Part shown: positions 46,714-58,381 of the stretch, one piece after another | How the letters are laid out: every line of letters begins with the position of its first letter | Numbering within the stretch: position 1 is the first letter of the stretch | NCBI RefSeq assembly: GCF_040115645.1 | Contig: NC_089541.1 | Location: 7,068,001-7,132,000 of the forward strand | Direction: 5' to 3' | Origin: Euwallacea fornicatus | Lineage: Eukaryota; Arthropoda; Insecta; Coleoptera; Curculionidae | DNA length: 64,000 nucleotides | Made by a program: the position numbers and the translations under genes | Notes under the pieces: generated by a model | What the model was told of the DNA's origin: nothing | Seen by the model: only the letters and a program-made list of their open reading frames with translations | Databases searched by the model: none

Positions 46714-48160
46714 TTATTGCTCTTCTGCTATGCCATATTTATTAAGAAGTTCTTGCTTTCTTCTCCTTAATAAGGCCTGCTCGATGTCTTGTTGAGAGGG
46801 CACAGGAACGTGGGCTACAAATCTTTGTTGGGATCCATCTAGGAGTGGATGTTGTGGCTCTTCTTCTGGCTGAGGCTAAAGTAAAAAATCACATAAAGAT
46901 TGGCCTACTTTTTTGTAACACTTTAAATAATATATAACTTGATAAATATACCTCTCTTTCTGCATATATATTAACCTCTTCTACCTCTTCCTCTGAAGAC
47001 TGGTCTGTAGACATTTTTGCCTCTTTTTTTGACTTCCAATCAGATACAGATTTTTGGATAGCTGTAAAGAAATATTAGTAGAAGTATAAATAAAACACTG
47101 GTTTAAACATATTCTACCTGATTTTTCAGCTTGTAGTTCTAATGGTATTAAAATACCATCATCATCATCCATATAGCCATAATAATCAGCATCAATATCT
47201 TTCATTAATTCTGCCCTGGTCTTTCTAGGAGGGGGAGGAGGTTCCTGTTCAAATAACTCCCTGACACCTTTAATGCAAATGAAAGTAACAAATTCAGGTA
47301 TTATTTAAATAATGTCTTGCCTGGTAATTCTTTTGCAGCCCCAAAATACTTATAACCCCTATTTCCAGGTACTTCTTTCCCTTCGTGATCTAACATGCGA
47401 GGTCCTACTTTTTGATAATCAGGGCCCCCTACTTCTTTTATTTGATCTTCCCAATGCCTTTTCTCTCTTAGCAGTTTATTAATTTCATCATTTAAATCTC
47501 TTATTCTGAATTCTCCTAAACCTGCATTTTGGATTTGAGCCACTTTTTGTGCAATTTCTCTGATAATCTGCATTCTCCATTTCTCACATGCATACAAGCT
47601 TTTACAGTCTGATGCCAAGTAAGGTCTTCTCTTCTTCACCTTTTCAAGTTCTCCTGATTGGGCTGCCCTCCATCGAGCTAATGTTGTCCTATCAATTCAA
47701 AGTAATTAAAGTGAATGTAAAATAAATACGGACATATTGGAGATTACACCTCTCAAATTTCAGAGGTTGTATCAAGATTTGCTGCAAAGTATTCCTAAAT
47801 ATTTTCAGAATTATTGTGACTTCTCACCAATAGAGGGTTCCCAAAGGAGGAATATTCAATTTTTTTTTAATCGTCGAAAATCCTTTCATTGCAGGTAAAA
47901 ACTAACTTATTTTTCTTTACTGAGTGTACTTGTGCAGAGTAGTTTGGCACAAAAATATTTAACTACATCAGCAAAGGAGCTAAATATAGATTGTCCATTT
48001 CTGCAAATTCTGACTATCGATGAATAGTTTAAATAAGACTAATTAAATTGTTTTATTAAAGTTTTTACTTACATTGCCTTCTCTGCATTTCGAGCCTAAA
48101 AAAGTTAATGCAGTAAGTAAATTTGAAGTTAATGGTTCGGAAATATACAATACTAACCAT
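46714..48160 (-). CDS. ISY1: Pre-mRNA-splicing factor ISY1
   Basis: Six coding exons: 48158-48160, 48073-48095, 47321-47688, 47118-47267, 46952-47061, 46714-46875; 271 residues (human 285). The first coding exon contributes only the start codon ATG, and the second only 23 bases. Conserved blocks: ARNAEKAMTTLARWRAAQ, RRPYLASDCKSL, EKWRMQIIREI, RDLNDEINKLLREKRHWE, GYKYFGAAKELPG, DADYYGYMDDDDG and FVAHVPVPSQQDIEQALLRRRK. ISY1 belongs to the NTC-associated proteins of the catalytic spliceosome. The intron at 47268-47320 (53 bases) has a GC donor (CAG then GCAAGA), and this is the only way to keep the conserved ELPGVRELFE reading. Confidence 0.96.
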
Positions 48161-48676
48161 ATTGTTCCCAGACGATAGGGTTTAAATTTGCAGTTAGCTG
48201 AAATGAAAATTTACTAGTTAAAGAGTGGAAAATGTATAGGAAATCGCAAGAAATATAAATGACATCCGATGCTTATTCCAAGATTTAATAATATTCTTGT
48301 TTAAAGCTAAAGGAAAAATGTTAATAGCGCTAAATTATTATTAAAATATAAATTGAAATACTCTAAAAATTAATACAAATTACAGAAAATGTGAAAATGT
48401 ATCAAAAAATTAAACACAAACAACAATTTGAGGTTATGACATAAGTATATATGAAGCAACATATAATTCGACATGAAGTGGCAACATCGCATGTATCAAT
48501 GAATATATAACGATTAAGTACCACTACAATTCAATTCAAAATTGAGAAACTCTTAATCCATTCTCTATAGCTATAATAATTATTTAAAAATCATAAATTT
48601 AAAAGGATGGGCATGTGAGAAAATACATTTTTCTTCTTTAATAGAAAGTATATAGGAATTACAATAATATAAATAT
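48161..48676. other. ISY1 promoter and Rab 3' UTR region
   Basis: 516 bases between two minus-strand genes; very AT-rich, no coding frame seen. It must carry the upstream region of ISY1 and the 3' UTR of the Rab gene. Confidence 0.5.
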
Positions 48677-50211
48677 CTAATTGGCACTGCAACAGATTTT
48701 TCCAACATTTCTATTTGTTTTTTGATTTGGTCGTCGCATACCTAAAAAAATTAAATTAAAATTAAACTAAAATTAAACGATTTTTCAAGGTGAATTTTTT
48801 AAAACTTTGCAAGGAAAACCATTAGACTATTTAAAATGAAATTTTGGGACATTAATATGTTAGAAGAGAATTGTATTTGGACGTCGTAATTGAAATTTTA
48901 TGACAAATATCGAACGACATGATATAATTCGCACTGTATAATAATTAATAATACACATATTTTTACTTACCACTTAAATGATGACCTATAATAATGTCTT
49001 TATTGCTATTATGAGAGTTTCCACTTTGAGTAACTTTGTCAAAACACAAAGCTGCAATCCGTCGAAAAAGTTTAGAAACGTTTTTCCCAGTTTTGGAGGA
49101 AACACTCCAATACTCAGCATTTAATTCTTTAGCAAATTTAAGTGCGTGTAGTTTCATATTAGAATAGACCGCACGATCCTGTAATTGGAAGGATGAAAAA
49201 TCTGTAGAAAGGGTTTAATTCAACGACTTCGTATTTAAATTTACCAGTAAATCTCTTTTTGAGCCCACTAGAAATATAAAAGGATGCAATTCCGTGCTGG
49301 CCAATGTTTCGGAGGCCCATTTTTTACAATTAGCGAGACTCTCGCAGTTTGTGAGGTCGAACATTAAAATTACCGCTAAAATATATATCACAATTTATAT
49401 ACGAACTCACTTCAACTTACAATTCTTTCATTTTAAATCTATTTATTTTTACCGTTAGCCCCTCGGTAATATGATTGAGCAATGCTTTTAAACCTCTCTT
49501 GTCCAGCAGTATCCCAACTAAAAAGATGATTGAATAATTATTTAATTGTTTATTGTAAGGCGCAAATTTGATGATCAATAATGCTCTAAAGCTTCTATGA
49601 GATTTAAAATTTTTTATGGGGTACAACTTACATTTGAAGATTAAAAGGGGAATCTAAAACTAAGAATTTTTCCAGCTCAAAGTCTACTCCTATGGTTGCT
49701 TTGTAATTGCTATCGAAATAATGTCTACAAAACCTATAAAAAACGGATGAAATTTTCATTTGAGAACGAAAAATACATAAGATATAAGGCACAAGAAAAA
49801 AAATGAGAAGTAAATGTTAAATGTATGTATATTAGCACTCAATCTCATGTAGTGGGAAGAAGTTAAGATAAAATCCATCAGATTTTTGATTGTCTTCATT
49901 ATATACATTTTAAGTAAACAATAGCATGGAATGTGTCAATGTGTTTTACATTACTCGTGTTTTTAAAGATATTTATATTAATTATATTACCTATTGATTA
50001 AACATGTTTTCCCCACAGATACATCTCCCACTAAAATACATTTACTGTTGTTTATCCAAGAGTCTTCTGTACAGTTTCTCTTTTTCCATTCTTGCAAGCA
50101 AATCCTTTTTGTTAAATCACTGAAATCTGGCTGCACATAGGGTGTAGCTTCTAATGAATATGGCACAGGAAATTTATTTATTATATCGTGTTCTAGAAAA
50201 ATATCTTCCAT
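48677..50211 (-). CDS. Rab GTPase of the Rab34/Rab36 subfamily
   Basis: Six exons: 49991-50211, 49632-49733, 49453-49517, 49245-49375, 48971-49178, 48677-48741; 263 residues. About 57 residues precede the GTPase fold, as in Rab34/36. Nucleotide-binding motifs: P-loop GDVSVGKT (62-69), switch I YKATIGVDFE, WDTAGQERF, the subfamily form GSKRD in place of NKxD, and VSSKTG. The tail carries CC followed by three residues, a plausible double-prenylation site. In vertebrates Rab34 acts in lysosome positioning and in assembling the ciliary vesicle, so a link to cilia is possible here too but is inference. It is head to head with RpL23A, 276 bases apart. Confidence 0.92.
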
Positions 50212-50487
50212 TTTATTCCAGAACTGTTAAATTTTGCACCTTGTCGAATATATCTCACCTTATATATTCATTCACGTGTTTTTTCAAGCGTAAAATGGAT
50301 TAATCGGCAATGAAAAGCAGATGTAAAGAATGTTTGCATCGTCCTTTTCAAGTAATTAAAATTTAAAATTTACGCGCCATATGGCGCACGTCACTTCCTA
50401 TTGTCAAAATTGTCAATTGTGAAGTCAGTTTCCGTGTGTCAGAACAATTTGAGGTTATTATCCTTTTTGTGAGATTTTTCCAGGATA

Positions 50488-52298
50488 ATGGCACCTTCCA
50501 AACCGAAATCAGGAGAAAAACCTGGTAAGTATAGTTAATTACCAAGTTCAAAAGGTTGTAAAATATTGATCATAAACCGTTTTGGTTCTATATATTTAAA
50601 AATGCATCCAAAGCCCTCAGGGGATCGAAGAAAACATGAACCAATGCATGCCAAACTTGCAACCACATGGCCATACAGTAAAAGCTACGTTATTTACTAG
50701 AACGAAATATGTTATAACTATTGATACCCGGACTTTTAAATTTGAGCATCGTTTTCTTCGCAATAATTGGCTCATGCTTAAGTTCTTAATTTTTTGTTTG
50801 TTGGAAGAAATAAATATGTGATAAGTCAAATGTTTTACAGCGGGTAAAAAGGAAGAGAAAAAGAAGCCCGCTTCAGCGCCAGCAGCAGCCAGTGCCGCTT
50901 CTGGGTCCTCTTCAAAAACTCCTGCACCGGCTCCTAAAGCTGCTGCCAAAGTCGCCAGTAGTTCATCTACCAAGCAAGCAGAAAAAAAACCCACAGGGAA
51001 GGCTGCTTCCAAAGGAAGTGCTAAGACCCCAGCTGCAGCACCTAAGGCTGCAAAGGCCGCCACTGGTAAGGCAGCACCAAAGGGAGCTGCCAAGACAGCT
51101 AAAAGTATGATTTAAGGGAAAGTATCTAAGACGTTCTAATAATTCAACTGTTGTGATTACTATAGGTGCTGCCAAGCCTACTGCTAAAGGTGCAGCTGCC
51201 AAGAAAGCTGCATCAGTTTTTAATACAGTTTTACCTGTGAGTAAAGCTGTATTAAAAACTAAATCGCTCCAAAAAGGTGCTCGGGGCGAAATATTTCCAA
51301 AAGGTGTTCCTGCTGTAGGGAAAGCAGGAAAGCCTTTTGAAACCGCTTTCTTTCCCAAGAAAGCTGCTTCAAAGCAACAAAAGTTGACTGGGAAGGTGGT
51401 TGGTGGCAAGAAAGTTGCACAGTCTGCTCCAGCTGTTGCTAAAGCTTTGAATGTCAAGAGAAAGGTAAATGATTTAAAGAAAAAATATTTTACAGTCATC
51501 CATGTTGAATCGTCTCTTTTATGTGTGACTTTTTTCATTTATAGGTTATAAAAGGACCTCATGGAACTAGAAAGAGGATACTGAGAACATCTGTACACTT
51601 CCATAGACCCACCACTTTAAGACCTCCAAGGCAACCAAAATATCCAAGGAAGAGTGTCCCTACAAGGTGAGTAACATGGTTCATTGTGTCAATTTTCTAT
51701 ATGCTAAAACGGTAACATTCTGTATTGACAGACTTTTATATGTTGTACTGCTATGTATTACAGTAAATTAATAATATTTGAGTTAAGAAATAATAGACAT
51801 ATACCCAAAGATAGTTCATTATGTTTATCTTATGCAGTAAAGTTAACTATTTGGCAACTCCTAAGATTAATAATGAATGATATACTATCTTCAAATGCAT
51901 TTGAATGAGACATAACTATTATTTTTTATTTTGCTTCAAATTTCAAATAATTGCAAAATTTGTTACTCCTTTGAAGAGGGTTATTATTTCTCGACCTATT
52001 TAATTTTCTACTTATGTCACAATTTGGCAGGTCTCGTATGGACGCATACAACATCATTAAGTACCCACTGACAACGGAAGCGGCGATGAAAAAAATTGAA
52101 GACAACAATACCTTGGTGTTTTTGGTCCACACCAGATCCAACAAACATCATATCAGGGCTGCTGTTAAGAAGTTGTATGACATCAATGTTGCTAAAGTAA
52201 ACACCTTAATAAGGCCCGACGGTAAGAAGAAGGCGTACGTCAGGCTGGCCAGGGACTATGATGCGCTGGACGTAGCCAACAAAATTGGAATTATTTAA
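50488..52298 (+). CDS. RpL23A: 60S ribosomal protein L23a (uL23) with long N-terminal extension
   Basis: Five exons: 50488-50524, 50841-51104, 51166-51464, 51545-51666, 52031-52298; 329 residues. The C-terminal 135 residues are the standard uL23 core (RRPTTLRPPRQPKYPRKS-like block, YPLTTEAAMKKIEDNNTLVF, KVNTLIRPDGKKKAYVRLA, DYDALDVANKIGII), which lines the peptide exit tunnel and docks SRP. Human L23a is 156 residues; here the N-terminal extension is about 195 residues, Ala/Lys/Pro/Ser-rich like histone H1. Such extensions are known in Drosophila RpL23A, but this one is longer and includes a less repetitive piece (about 125-185) with FNTVLPVSKAVLKTKSL and GKPFETAFFPKK. Confidence 0.96.
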
Positions 52299-53093
52299 GC
52301 GCTTTGTGGTTTGTTTATTTTAATACATAAGTAAATTGAAAAGTGGAGAAAATGTATTGTTTGTTTCATTACATCACATCTTATTGTGAGGCTACTATAA
52401 AACCTAAAAAGGAAAAGAAGGAAAAAGTTTATTTGCAAGCAGCAGACAAGATTCTTACAGTGCTGTTTTGAAAATTTTACCTTTTAATATTAGCAAATTG
52501 TAAAAAAAAGTGATAGAAAAAGATAATATTGCACCCTGAATCTGCATTACAAGAATAATGGCAGGAATGGATTTCTATCAAAATAGACAAGAGTGATATG
52601 ATCTTAATTTTCATTTTCACAATGCTGTTTAAAGAAGTTTTTTAAGTAACATGTATTGTTATTTTTATTTTCCATGTGGTGTTCACATAAATTATGTATG
52701 TAAACTAACAATGGATGCCAAATGGCTATTCACCACTTAGATATATGTAGGTATCCAGTAATTGCTCTGTGTACCTCTTGTGAGGGACAAATAATTATGA
52801 AACTAAAATTTGATAAATCTTTTATTTTTAAAAAATAAAATAACAAATAGCTGCTATAAATATGTAGTAATATGATTCCATTAACACTATCATTATTAAA
52901 TATTACAACAAAGCATCCAACAGGAGATATATTTCCTCTATCTATAAAGTATCATTCACATGTCTTCTAGTTTTCTAAGATACATTATCCTAAAATTAAG
53001 GATCAAAACGAATTTAACCTTCCAAGTTTAAAACTAAGAAGTATTCAATTAAATTTGCAAAATAAAAGCATGACATACATCTGTATTTAAAAA
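52299..53093. other. Convergent 3' region between RpL23A and MMAB
   Basis: 795 AT-rich bases with no coding frame, expected to hold the 3' UTRs of both genes. Confidence 0.5.
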
Positions 53094-53949
53094 TTACTGA
53101 AGCTGCACTTTTTCATCAGGTTTTGGAATATAAATGCTCTCTGTCCTCTGATCGTGTTTTGCAGCTATTCTTGACACTGTCAATAAAAAATCTGACAGTC
53201 TATTTAAATATACTAAAACCTCTCTGTCTAATTTTTCACTTTGGACCAAAGGGCATATAACACGTTCAGTTTTCCTACAGATTGATCTGGCTACATGAAG
53301 GGAGGCACTTGGAACTCCACCTCCCTAAATAAATAAATACAAATATTGTATTCATTTACTAATCAAGTACACATACTGGAATAATATATTGTTCTACAGG
53401 TGGTAATTGTTTAGCATATTCTGAAATCCAGTCCTCTAATTCTTTAGTATAAACTGGGGGTATAGCCACCTTACTATTTCGAGATATTGCAGTGCTGATA
53501 TCAATAATAATAGTTTGGATTCTTTTTAATTTGTCTGTGTACTGATGTTCTGCCTCATTTGCATGTTCCCTTGCAAGTCTAAAAGGCTTAGTTTGCAAAA
53601 TTTCTTAGAGGTTTAGTGCACAATAGATTTTTTTACCCAATATAACTCAGCAATTCTTCAGCAGCTCCTATTGCATTGAAAATAGGACTGTCTTTTGGCA
53701 GAATGTCTCCAGTAATTGTCTTTGAATTTCCATTATCTCCCTCCCTGCTAAATATCTCCTGGCAATATTCTTTACTTAAACCTTCTTTTGGGATCTGTCT
53801 CTGAGTATCAGCACATTTTTCTGAGCTGAACTTAATATTTGTACACAACAAAGTATTTTACACTTATGCAAACAGACTTACCCCTTCTTGGTGCAAAAGT
53901 TACAAATCTGATATAGAGATCGGGAGCTAACAAATTTTCGAAAGACCAT
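53094..53949 (-). CDS. MMAB: Corrinoid adenosyltransferase MMAB (PduO type), mitochondrial
   Basis: Four exons: 53882-53949, 53637-53798, 53377-53578, 53094-53324; 220 residues. The first 22 residues (MVFRKFVSSRSLYQICNFCTKK) look like a mitochondrial presequence. Then come FSREGDNGNSKTITGDILPKD (ATP-binding start), NAIGAAEELLSYIGLAR, a helical bundle, GGGVPSASLHVARSICRKTER and LNRLSDFLLTVSRIAA. The enzyme transfers the adenosyl group of ATP to cob(I)alamin, making the cofactor of methylmalonyl-CoA mutase. The joint between exons 1 and 2 was chosen because it is the only phase-compatible acceptor; it is the weakest part of the model. Divergent from LYRM9. Confidence 0.93.
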
Positions 53950-54268
53950 GTTGAGCGAAATATGCAATTTAATTTATTTTGTGCTTTAAAAAAGCTTTAG
54001 CCTAACCTAAAAAAATGACATTTTAGAAATGAAAATCACAGGTTGTGATTTATTATTTCGTTTTCTTTGAACTGATATTTGGCGTTAAGGTCATATTCTA
54101 ACCTTATTTAGTGGATGTATTTGAATAGAGAAATACAATGCCTATAGGGGAAAGGAAATAAATCCGACTGGCTGAACGTTGTTGAGCATGAACACATATG
54201 CGTGTGTCAAAAAAATCAACAAGCCTGATTAATTAATATACATAAAATTTATTTATTTAATAATACGT
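53950..54268. promoter_or_regulatory. Bidirectional promoter region, MMAB / LYRM9
   Basis: 319 bases between two divergent starts of genes for mitochondrial proteins. No coding frame, no recognisable core element beyond AT-rich sequence. Confidence 0.45.
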
Positions 54269-55067
54269 ATGGTTATGGTTTTCTTTAGTAGAATTTTTAC
54301 GTGTATACAACGATTCAACACAAAATATGAAGGAAATGAAGGCATGAAATTGTACCGATATCTGCTAAGGCAATGTCAGAAACTACCTAAAGGTCCGAAA
54401 GAACATTATAGATTTATGGTGAAACAGGTTTGTATCTTGTTCTAAAGAAATTAGGGCTGCAGTATTTACATAAGAAAATCCTCAAACACGTGGTAGTGCT
54501 TCTTCATCACTGTCATTATGATTGCCAAGTTTCTTAAATAACTTTGTGTTCTTTTATAAATATTTAATTTTTACTCCTATTTGGAAACTTCTTTGCAATG
54601 GACCCAATTTTATGGCATTTAATGATTTCTCACAATATGGAAGATATATTATATTATAAACCTAATACAAGTTTTCTATACTTCTTTTTAAAAGAAAAAT
54701 AATTGGTATAAACTGCATTCCTTTATTATTGTTTTTAGACATTTTTCTTTAAAATGATGCCAAGGAAACACATTACTTTTTTATTATCTCTTCTGGACTA
54801 TGAGAAAATTTTAAATCCCATCAAATTTTTACTCCCTGTACATAATATTTTACTTACTTTTATATGATTTCTCCTTATCATTATTCTTCCATTTTAGAGT
54901 TTCAAACAACATGTCAAGGAATCGGATCCAGAAAGAGTGAAGGAAATAATTAAGAGATCTTATGAGGATTCTGAGTGGATATTAAAGAAGGTAAACTACT
55001 ATAAATAACCCAAGCATAATCTATTTTTTAACTTGACATATTTGTTTTGCAGTATCTTGGAAAGTAA
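54269..55067 (+). CDS. LYRM9: LYR motif-containing protein 9
   Basis: Three exons at 54269-54427, 54898-54990 and 55053-55067 (last exon only YLGK plus stop); 88 residues, close to the usual 78. The LYR motif is LYRYLLRQCQKLP, followed by HYRFMVKQSFKQH, DPERVKEIIKRSYEDSEWILKKY, all typical of LYRM9. The first 25 residues are basic and hydrophobic, compatible with mitochondrial import. LYR proteins are matrix adaptors that bind acyl carrier protein and help assemble Fe-S or respiratory proteins; the specific client of LYRM9 is not known to me. Its stop codon is 14 bases before the TRMT44 start. Confidence 0.93.
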
Positions 55068-55081
55068 TTTATTTATTCGGG

Positions 55082-56950
55082 ATGTTTCCAATACCATTAG
55101 CAATGAGTTCTACCACTATACCCCTAGAAAAATTTTGGGACGCAGTTTTTCTATATTTTAATCGCCCGCATCTTATTAATCGCAAAATCATTACTACTTC
55201 TGTAAATTCATATTTTGAAGTTAGATTTGATTCAAATGGCTTAAAATTGCATGAGCTTATAAATAGAGCAGCTGTGTTGTATGAAGCAAGGAATTTTAGG
55301 AACATATCAGCTGATGATATAAAAAAAAACTTTTTAAAAAATTTACTCTATTGCTATGACAATAATCTAGAATTAAATGACGTATCCTTTGAAAATGTAA
55401 AGATTGCTCATAAGGGGACATTTTTATGCACAAGAATATTGTTTCCACGAATCAAGAACAGCCCCAATGCAATTGAAATAGTAATACTTGACAAAGAATA
55501 TAACAAGGCAACATTCTTGGCAGTAACTGATTCAGAAAGGGTATTGATTGCCCCATCATGTCCGTACGAAATAGAGCTAACAAATTCTTCAAATTTAAGA
55601 GTTAATGTTCCTACATTTGAAGATGCAGATACTGCCCATGCTCAATGGCTAGCCGATAAATTGTTTTCAAAGCTTGTAAAGTGGGCAGCTGAAGATCTTA
55701 ATGAAGGAAAAATTCACTCTTTATCATTAATTAATTCTGAGGAATATTGTTTTATGTATAATAGGCTAAAAGAATGTTATGGAGTAACACTTGTTCAGGT
55801 AATTACTGTAGTATTTTGTAAGGTTTAAACACGTTATTTTTCAATTTTGCTTTTATAGGATTGGCCAAAAAAGTCAGGCACCGATCCACAAAAATACGTC
55901 TTTGAAGATATTGCTATAGCTAGCTATTTGATGTGCTTGTGGAAGAATGAAAAGGACGTTAATTTTGTCGATTGTGGATGTGGAAATGGACTTTTAGTTC
56001 ATTTGTTAAATAAGGAGGGTTATAATGGTTATGGAATTGATGTTAGAGCAAGACCTACATGGGATCTCTATGATAAGTCTACAATACTTCAGGCAAGATT
56101 ATTTGTTACAGATAATATAACAACTTCATCTAAATTTAATTACAAATAATTGCTTTAGGTGGATACAATAGGGCCTGAGTCAACTTTCCCTTCAGCTACT
56201 TGGTTAATTGGAAATCACTCAGATGAATTAACACCTTGGATTCCAGTGGTAGCTCTAAAATCTGAAGCAAACTTTTTTGTTCTCCCTTGCTGCCCTTATG
56301 ATTTTAATGGCCAAAAACACATTCGGAAAAACACCTCAATTAGCGCCTATGCCGACTACTTAACATATATTGAAGATATTTCAAAGTACTGTGGCTTTGA
56401 GTTGGCAATTGACAAATTACGAATACCATCAACTAAGAGAACTTGCTTGATTGGAAGGCGGAAAAGAATGTGCACAAACGATCGGGATAATACTTTAAAA
56501 CGCGTAACAGATTTGGTAGAGTCTAAAATTTCTAAAAAATTTGTGCAGAAATCTGGAATTGAAAGAGTAAGAAATTGCACTCAATTAGACCAAAATCTTG
56601 TTTCAGACATCATAGCGATTTGCATTAGAACATTGTTATCACATGAGAATAATATACAGAAAGGTAATGGGGAACTATGGAACTTGGGGGGAAGTGTGAA
56701 AATTTCAAATCTCATACAAGAAATTCCAAAGAATCTGTTGAGACAATTAAAACAAGAGTGTGGGGGACTACAGACAATTTTGAGGAATCATAGGTATTTG
56801 TTTGAGATGCAAAATGGTTTAGTAACAATGAGAGTGCCTGTAAACATTAAGGAAAGTGTGAAATATAAAGAAAAGAATTGTTGGTTTGAAAAAAATCATC
56901 CGCAGGGATGTTTATATGATAAGCAGAATTGTGGATACAAACACAAATAA
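55082..56950 (+). CDS. TRMT44: tRNA (uracil-2'-O)-methyltransferase TRMT44
   Basis: Three exons at 55082-55798, 55859-56092 and 56159-56950; 580 residues. A SAM-binding motif FVDCGCGNG is at about 275-283 and GYGIDVRARPTWD follows. FFVLPCCPYDFNG is the conserved catalytic-region block of the Trm44 family, and a C-terminal CCCH-type zinc finger (CW...C...C..KH) closes the chain. Trm44 makes Um at position 44 of tRNA-Ser. The intron at 56093-56158 has a GC donor (CAG then GCAAGA); reading through would stop at 56147-56149. The start could be ATG 55082 or ATG 55103; the frame is open upstream through LYRM9 exon 3 in a different frame, and I see no promoter-sized gap. Confidence 0.94.
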
Positions 56951-57068
56951 AGAGTATTATATGTTAGAGTTTTACTACAATTCCTGTTAATCATTGAAAT
57001 AAACATTACCTTCATTAATATCACAAGATTACTAATAAAAAAGACTGACAATTTTTTGCTGCTTCCAC

Positions 57069-57893
57069 CTAGAAATATTCATCCCCTAATACCATTTCCT
57101 TATAAGACAAAACTTCAATGAGCCCTGTGCCTTTTGTCTCAGACTTTATCAGACCATCAATTTCTTTAAAAAGGCCAGGATCTACAACAAAAACTAAAGT
57201 TATTTGAGCTCCATCCTGTTCTTCACTCTCAATTTCCATGCTTTCCATATTCTTCAATTTATCTCTCAGCTTCTTAGCCTCCTTGCCACCAAAATTAACT
57301 TTCAATCTCATTTTTGCCCTTTCTATTGGTATTGAGTCACTTTCCTTTAACAATTTTATTACTGCCATGGCTTGCACTTTAGTGGTTTGATTGGGCTTAA
57401 CTGAATAATGGGCGTCTTTCATAGCTTTCTCTATGATAGTGATGGGATATGGTCTTTTGAGTTCTGGATTTATGCACTTGTTGGCAACTGTGGTGGCAAT
57501 GTCTTTGAACATTTGATCAATCTGACTTTGTCTCTCTTTATCTGATACTTGAAGTTCACCTTTTGCTAAGATTTGTTTGCATATTTCTGTCTGGTCCTCT
57601 ATACCAAAAGCTTTAATTAGATCTTCCTTTTTTGCAACTTGCCCTTTTGAGACATTGACGAATACTGTGTGGGTTTGCAGCACTTCGTCTATATCTTTTT
57701 CCCTATAATTTGGTGACTATTAGCTATATTTCAATAATCATTTATGTAAAATTATAACTAACACTTGATTACGCCATGACACAACTTTATTTTTATAGCA
57801 GGCGACTTCAAATCGTTTACCTGCCTTCTTTATTCGCACTATAGCGACGTTGGTTAAACGAATTTGATTTGTTGGTGTGAATATTTTACTCAT
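57069..57893 (-). CDS. SBDS: Ribosome maturation protein SBDS
   Basis: Two exons at 57763-57893 and 57069-57702, joined through a split Val codon (GT then G) by a 60-base intron; 254 residues (human 250). Domain I has TNQIRLTNVAIVR, KRFEVACYKNKVVSWRN and VFVNVSKGQVAKKEDL; domain II DQTEICKQILAKGELQVSDKER; domain III ends with DPGLFKEIDGLIKSETKGTG. SBDS with the GTPase EFL1 releases eIF6 from pre-60S subunits in the cytoplasm, a last step before translation. It is tail to tail with TRMT44 (118 bases) and head to head with slingshot (434 bases). Confidence 0.98.
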
Positions 57894-58327
57894 TTTAATA
57901 AAATTTTATTATGAACTGAAAATATTCCGAATCAAAACACGACTCAAAATTATAAAATGAAATTGAGGTTAAATAGTTAGATGCTGCCGATAGTAACGTT
58001 TACCTTACCACTTTTGACTATTATCTCATAGATGGAGACATCTAAGAGAAAAATTGTCAAGAAATTCCGATTTTTTATTGGTCCACCAGATAACATACGG
58101 CGCTTTGATTGGTTAGGGGCTCGTATTGAACTACTGAATGAACATGGCTGAATTGACGTTCCAAATATTTGCAAGTTAACGTCAAACTTCCTCATAAACC
58201 ATAAACGAAAAATGTCCTGAAATTGTAAGAAATAAATACTGAAGATATGTGAAGTTGTGGTAGATTTTGATGTGAAACTGTTGTGCATTCGATGTCGTTC
58301 GTTGTGTTCATGTTCCTCCTTTGAAAT
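57894..58327. promoter_or_regulatory. Bidirectional promoter region, SBDS / slingshot
   Basis: 434 bases between divergent start codons, partly 5' UTR of both. A short minus-strand frame overlapping it (57977-58348) has no family similarity. Confidence 0.45.
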
Positions 58328-58381
58328 ATGGCTTTGGTTACCATTCAACGGAGCCCCAGTTCGAGCAGCTCTCCAAGTCAG
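58328..58381 (+). CDS. ssh: First coding exon of protein phosphatase slingshot (partial gene)
   Basis: Eighteen codons, MALVTIQRSPSSSSSPSQ, ending in phase 0 at a perfect donor (CAG then GTAAGT). The opening MALVTxQRSP followed by Ser is characteristic of slingshot phosphatases from insects to mammals, which dephosphorylate cofilin and so reactivate actin severing. The catalytic and SSH-N domains are not found downstream in the window, so the first intron must be longer than 5.6 kb. The identification rests on a short peptide, but the motif and start context are distinctive. Confidence 0.75.

Noticed and set aside
50617..51538. Long minus-strand Ala/Leu/Phe-rich frames
   Set aside because: Antisense shadow of the Ala/Lys-rich RpL23A extension.
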